From Candidatus Nitrosomarinus sp. (GTDB taxonomy: Archaea > Thermoproteota > Nitrososphaeria > Nitrososphaerales > Nitrosopumilaceae): a stretch of DNA of 24,508 nt. This document shows, piece by piece, positions 22,274 to 24,508 of the stretch. The notes under the pieces are model-generated. The model searched no databases, was not told the origin of the DNA, and saw only the letters and a list, made by a program, of their open reading frames with translations. The stretch lies in contig REGF01000006.1 of assembly GCA_003702465.1 (NCBI GenBank), positions 2,416-26,923 on the forward strand, read 5' to 3'. Each line of letters opens with the position of its first letter. The stretch's first letter is position 1. The translations under genes were made by a program, and so were the position numbers.

Positions 22274-23018
22274 ACTAGTTAATAGAAATCTAACGATTTC
22301 ACTTAATCCTGGATTTTTAATTTGGCAAATTATTTTTCCTTTAATCTATATTTTTGTGGCAGGTTTTGCTTATGGTCCATTAATTAATCAAGTTCCATTT
22401 GCTGGTAAAGATCTTGATTATCCTGCATTTTTAGCATCTGGTATGATTGGATTTAATATAATGAATAGTACTTTAATTTCTGGAATTCTAATTTGGAATG
22501 ATCGAAGACATGGAATGTTTGAACAAATTATGTCAGGTCCATTTACTCGCAGTCATTACATTTTGAGTAATATTTGTACAATTGGTATCATTGGATTAGT
22601 CAGTGCATCATTGATTGCAGTTGTTGGATATCCCGTAATTTTTCAATCTGCAGAATTTTCTATAGTTACAATTCCAATTCTAATCTTTGGAGCAGTAGTT
22701 GGTTCAATTCTTTTTGGTTCTCTAGCCTCAATTATTTCTACCAGATTACGCTCAAGTGAAGGATTTAATGTAATTATTAACACTGTTTTCTTATTTTTTG
22801 CATTTGTTAGTTCAGCATTTTATCCTGCAGATACTGCGCCTGAACCATTACGTTCAGCATTTTATCTTAATCCATTAACTTATCTTGTTGATATAATTAG
22901 AGCAGGAATTTTTGGTACTGTTACCGAATTTGTGATTATAGAAATGATTGTTCTTGCTATATTGGCTAGTATTCTTTTCATCATTGCATCAAAACTACTA
23001 ACAAGATTAGATTTTTAA
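22257..23018 (+). CDS. ABC-2 type transporter permease
   Basis: Membrane partner of the ATPase just upstream. It has 253 residues with about six hydrophobic segments near residues 22-42, 60-80, 105-128, 137-160, 172-190 and 222-247. It shows the ABC-2 pattern, with the WNDRRHGMFEQIMSGPFTRSHY cytoplasmic coupling loop after the second segment and the FVSSAFYPADTAPEPLR stretch followed by NPLTYLVDIIRAGIFG, typical of DrrB/NodJ-like permeases. The ATG at 22257 lies inside the end of the ATPase gene. No signal peptide beyond the first membrane segment. Confidence 0.92.
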   Translation: MHPVIRLVNRNLTISLNPGFLIWQIIFPLIYIFVAGFAYGPLINQVPFAGKDLDYPAFLASGMIGFNIMNSTLISGILIWNDRRHGMFEQIMSGPFTRSHYILSNICTIGIIGLVSASLIAVVGYPVIFQSAEFSIVTIPILIFGAVVGSILFGSLASIISTRLRSSEGFNVIINTVFLFFAFVSSAFYPADTAPEPLRSAFYLNPLTYLVDIIRAGIFGTVTEFVIIEMIVLAILASILFIIASKLLTRLDF

Positions 23019-23027
23019 AAATTATTT

Positions 23028-23765
23028 TTATTTTTTAAATTCTTCAAACATTTCATTAATTTTTTTTATTACATCTAAATTTTCATATTCTATTAAATTC
23101 AAATTTGGTATTACGCAATGTCCTCCAATAATACCTGGAAACATTTTTGGTCTATTTCCTAAATTTTCATGTATTTCATCTGCAAACTTCCACATCTCAT
23201 CAAAATCAATATTTTCTTTTTCACAAATCATTTTGGTAATTTGTGCATAGTTAATTAACCATCCATAATATGATGTATCTACTAAAATTTTTGCCAACTC
23301 CGCAGTTTTTGTTGTTGACATCCAATCTATTTTTTCAAATCTATTTTCTAAATCTGTTTTAATTTTTGAATCAATTTCTTTTTTATCAAACGAAATAAAT
23401 TTTGTATATTTTTTAATATCATCTAAAAATCTTCTATGAACTCCACGAACTGGTGAATATAATACTGGTATTGATAATTTTTCTTGTACACTTTTTGTTG
23501 TTCCAGGTTTTACTGTTGAATGAATAATAACTACATGTATACCATTTATTTTATTTACCCAATCAACTATGATCTCTGAAAATTTTTCTAGTTCCCCTGG
23601 TAAACATACATGAAGATATTCTGGATTTTTAATTAATTCATTATCCGAATAATTTTTACATTTTGAATTATCTGAATCAATTCCAATACATTCAATTTTT
23701 CTATCTAAAAGTAAATCAAATAATGTTTGTCCTACTTCGCCCATTCCTAAGATAATATCCGTCAT
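23028..23765 (-). CDS. UDP-glucose/GDP-mannose dehydrogenase-like NAD-binding protein, short form
   Basis: A 245-residue protein with a Rossmann N-terminus, IILGMGEVGQTLFDLL (GxGxxG at residues 7-12), and HVCLPGE, IIHSTVKPGTT and SPVRGVHRRF blocks, as in nucleotide-sugar dehydrogenases. The FPGIIGGHCVIPN motif (C217) matches the catalytic-Cys block GGHCxP of that family. TAELAKILVDTSYYGWLINYAQ aligns with the central helix, but the usual catalytic Lys position appears to be Trp. The family's C-terminal UDP-binding domain is missing altogether (family about 430 residues). The gene is therefore recognisable by fold, but its reaction is uncertain. The ATG at 23765 has an A/T-rich TATA-like stretch about 30 bases upstream (23790-23800). 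The stop is 9 bases from the converging permease stop. Confidence 0.7.
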   Translation of the reverse strand: MTDIILGMGEVGQTLFDLLLDRKIECIGIDSDNSKCKNYSDNELIKNPEYLHVCLPGELEKFSEIIVDWVNKINGIHVVIIHSTVKPGTTKSVQEKLSIPVLYSPVRGVHRRFLDDIKKYTKFISFDKKEIDSKIKTDLENRFEKIDWMSTTKTAELAKILVDTSYYGWLINYAQITKMICEKENIDFDEMWKFADEIHENLGNRPKMFPGIIGGHCVIPNLNLIEYENLDVIKKINEMFEEFKK

Positions 23766-23832
23766 TATGCCTATTTTGAGAATTATTGGCTATATTATAT
23801 TCATGTTTTAGAACAGTGATTATTAAATAAAG

Positions 23833-23905
23833 TAGCCCGGCCCAGACTCGAACTGGGGTCAAAGGCTTCAAAGGCCTCTATGCTTGACCGCTACACTACC
23901 GGGCT
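23833..23905 (-). tRNA. tRNA-Gln (anticodon UUG)
   Basis: The reverse complement folds as a cloverleaf. The acceptor is AGCCCGG with CCGGGCT and discriminator A. The anticodon arm is GAGGC-CTTTGAA-GCCTT, giving anticodon TTG. The T arm is CCCAG-TTCGAGT-CTGGG. There is no encoded CCA and no intron. It is a clear G+C island in the A/T-rich surround. Confidence 0.93.
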
Positions 23906-23975
23906 GCTAAATCGAGCACTTCTATTCCCTTAATGAACTTTTTATTCCAATTTAACTCTCAAAACTTAATTAAAA

Positions 23976-24508
23976 TTAATTTTTGATAATTTTTACTAGT
24001 TTTTCTATAGGATCTTCCATCTGTTTTACAACTTTTTTAGCTCTTTTTTGATTTTGATCCCTTTTTATTCTGAAAATTCTCTTAATTTCATTTGAAACTC
24101 TTTTTGGATTTGTTTCTCTTTTTACAAGTGATTTTTTTACTAAGAAATTTTCAATAATGTTTGGAACTGCATTATATGATATTGTGGGAATGCCCATTAA
24201 AGCAGATTCTGCTGTCATAGTTCCACCCGAACCTATGAACACATCTGTATTATTAAGTAAATATTTTCCATCAAATGACATTTTGATAACCTTAGCTTTT
24301 CTTCCAATTGACTTTTGTAAATTACTAATTTGTTTGGAATATCTTCCTAAAACAACAATATTCTCATCTTTGTGGTCATTAACAATTTTTTTTATAATTG
24401 GAATTATTTTACTGGATTTTGATGTATATGCTGCTTCTTCTTCTTCAACTCTGATTAAAATATTTTTTTTATGATTATCTTCAAATGGAGATTTAATATT
24501 CTCATCAA
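23976..24508 (-). CDS. DUF354 family glycosyltransferase-like protein, 5' end beyond the window
   Basis: C-terminal 176 residues of a protein resembling DUF354 (GT-B-like, UDP-GlcNAc 2-epimerase-like fold) found in archaeal surface-glycan clusters. The frame runs open to the right edge, with the first full codon at 24506. Seen: ILIRVEEEEAAYT (family RxEEaaaxY), IVVLGRYSKQ, and the nucleotide-sugar-binding block DVFIGSGGTMTAESALMGIPTISY, followed by a basic C-terminal helix region rich in Lys/Arg. An in-frame ATG at 24281 exists, but the conserved block upstream shows it is internal. It may belong to a polysaccharide region continuing to the right, together with the nucleotide-sugar dehydrogenase-like gene. 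The donor and acceptor sugars are unknown. Confidence 0.8.
   Translation of the reverse strand, partial: DENIKSPFEDNHKKNILIRVEEEEAAYTSKSSKIIPIIKKIVNDHKDENIVVLGRYSKQISNLQKSIGRKAKVIKMSFDGKYLLNNTDVFIGSGGTMTAESALMGIPTISYNAVPNIIENFLVKKSLVKRETNPKRVSNEIKRIFRIKRDQNQKRAKKVVKQMEDPIEKLVKIIKN

Noticed and set aside
24157..24474. 105-codon + strand frame near the right edge
   Set aside because: It is antisense to the DUF354 gene, whose conserved motifs are clear on the minus strand.
1..24508. Mobile elements, CRISPR arrays, defence islands or prophage
   Set aside because: No transposase, integrase, direct-repeat array, target-site duplication or defence-gene motif was seen; composition is even apart from the RNA islands.

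Overview
The window reads as chromosomal DNA of a mesophilic ammonia-oxidising archaeon of the Nitrosopumilus type (Thaumarchaeota/Nitrososphaerota). The evidence is about 30% G+C, archaeal information-processing proteins (PriS, aIF2 alpha and gamma, eS6, Nop10, LSm, RadB, multi-OB RPA), almost no Shine-Dalgarno sites but A/T-rich TATA-like boxes roughly 20-28 bases before many start codons (leaderless transcription), frequent TTG/GTG starts, tRNAs without encoded CCA, a bacterial-type MetK, and a set of cobalamin-synthesis genes. The lineage is inferred from gene content. No insertion sequence, CRISPR array, prophage or integrase was seen.

Layout. 1-5325: the 3' part of the DNA primase small subunit, a large UPF0182 membrane protein, a stand-alone class-I glutamine amidotransferase, and a C39-like plus TPR protein. 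5326-5822: tRNA-Gly(CCC) and two very small zinc-ribbon genes lying tail to tail with adjoining stop codons. 5823-9297: translation genes: eS6, aIF2 gamma, a PIN-domain protein and a PEBP-family protein on +, then Nop10 and aIF2 alpha on -. 9338-16629: corrinoid genes. cobO (-) and cbiA (+) diverge around a small inverted repeat. A G+C-rich potential RNA hairpin follows cbiA, then an iron-sulfur (6-4)-type photolyase on -, then a tightly overlapped - strand run cbiD-cbiG-cbiX-cbiC. 16707-21138: an NDUFA9-like SDR protein, metK, LSm, a RadB-like recombinase and RPA. 21335-23018: an ABC ATPase/permease pair. 23028-24508: a short UDP-glucose-dehydrogenase-like protein, tRNA-Gln(UUG), and the 3' part of a DUF354 glycosyltransferase-like gene, suggesting a surface-polysaccharide region beyond the right edge.

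How the genes work together. CbiX, CbiD, CbiG, CbiC, CbiA and CobO cover cobalt insertion, the middle ring-contraction and methylation steps, amidation and adenosylation of the cobalt-early (anaerobic-type) corrinoid route. CbiL, CbiF, CbiH, CbiT, CbiE and CbiJ are not here and must be elsewhere if the pathway is complete. MetK supplies the S-adenosylmethionine used by the pathway's methylases. PriS, RadB and RPA are replication and repair functions; the photolyase is direct-reversal DNA repair.

Most of the window is ordinary core genome and I did not find a clear new multi-gene system. The observations most worth a second look are the potential structured RNA after cbiA, the palindromes at cobO/cbiA and at the LSm/radB divergence, the half-degenerate CbiX, the bacterial-type MetK, the Fe-S photolyase among cobalamin genes, the truncated UDP-glucose-dehydrogenase-like protein, and the tail-to-tail micro zinc-ribbon genes. 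No intergenic stretch exceeds 300 bases. The longest, 21139-21334, holds two promoters and nothing else I recognise.
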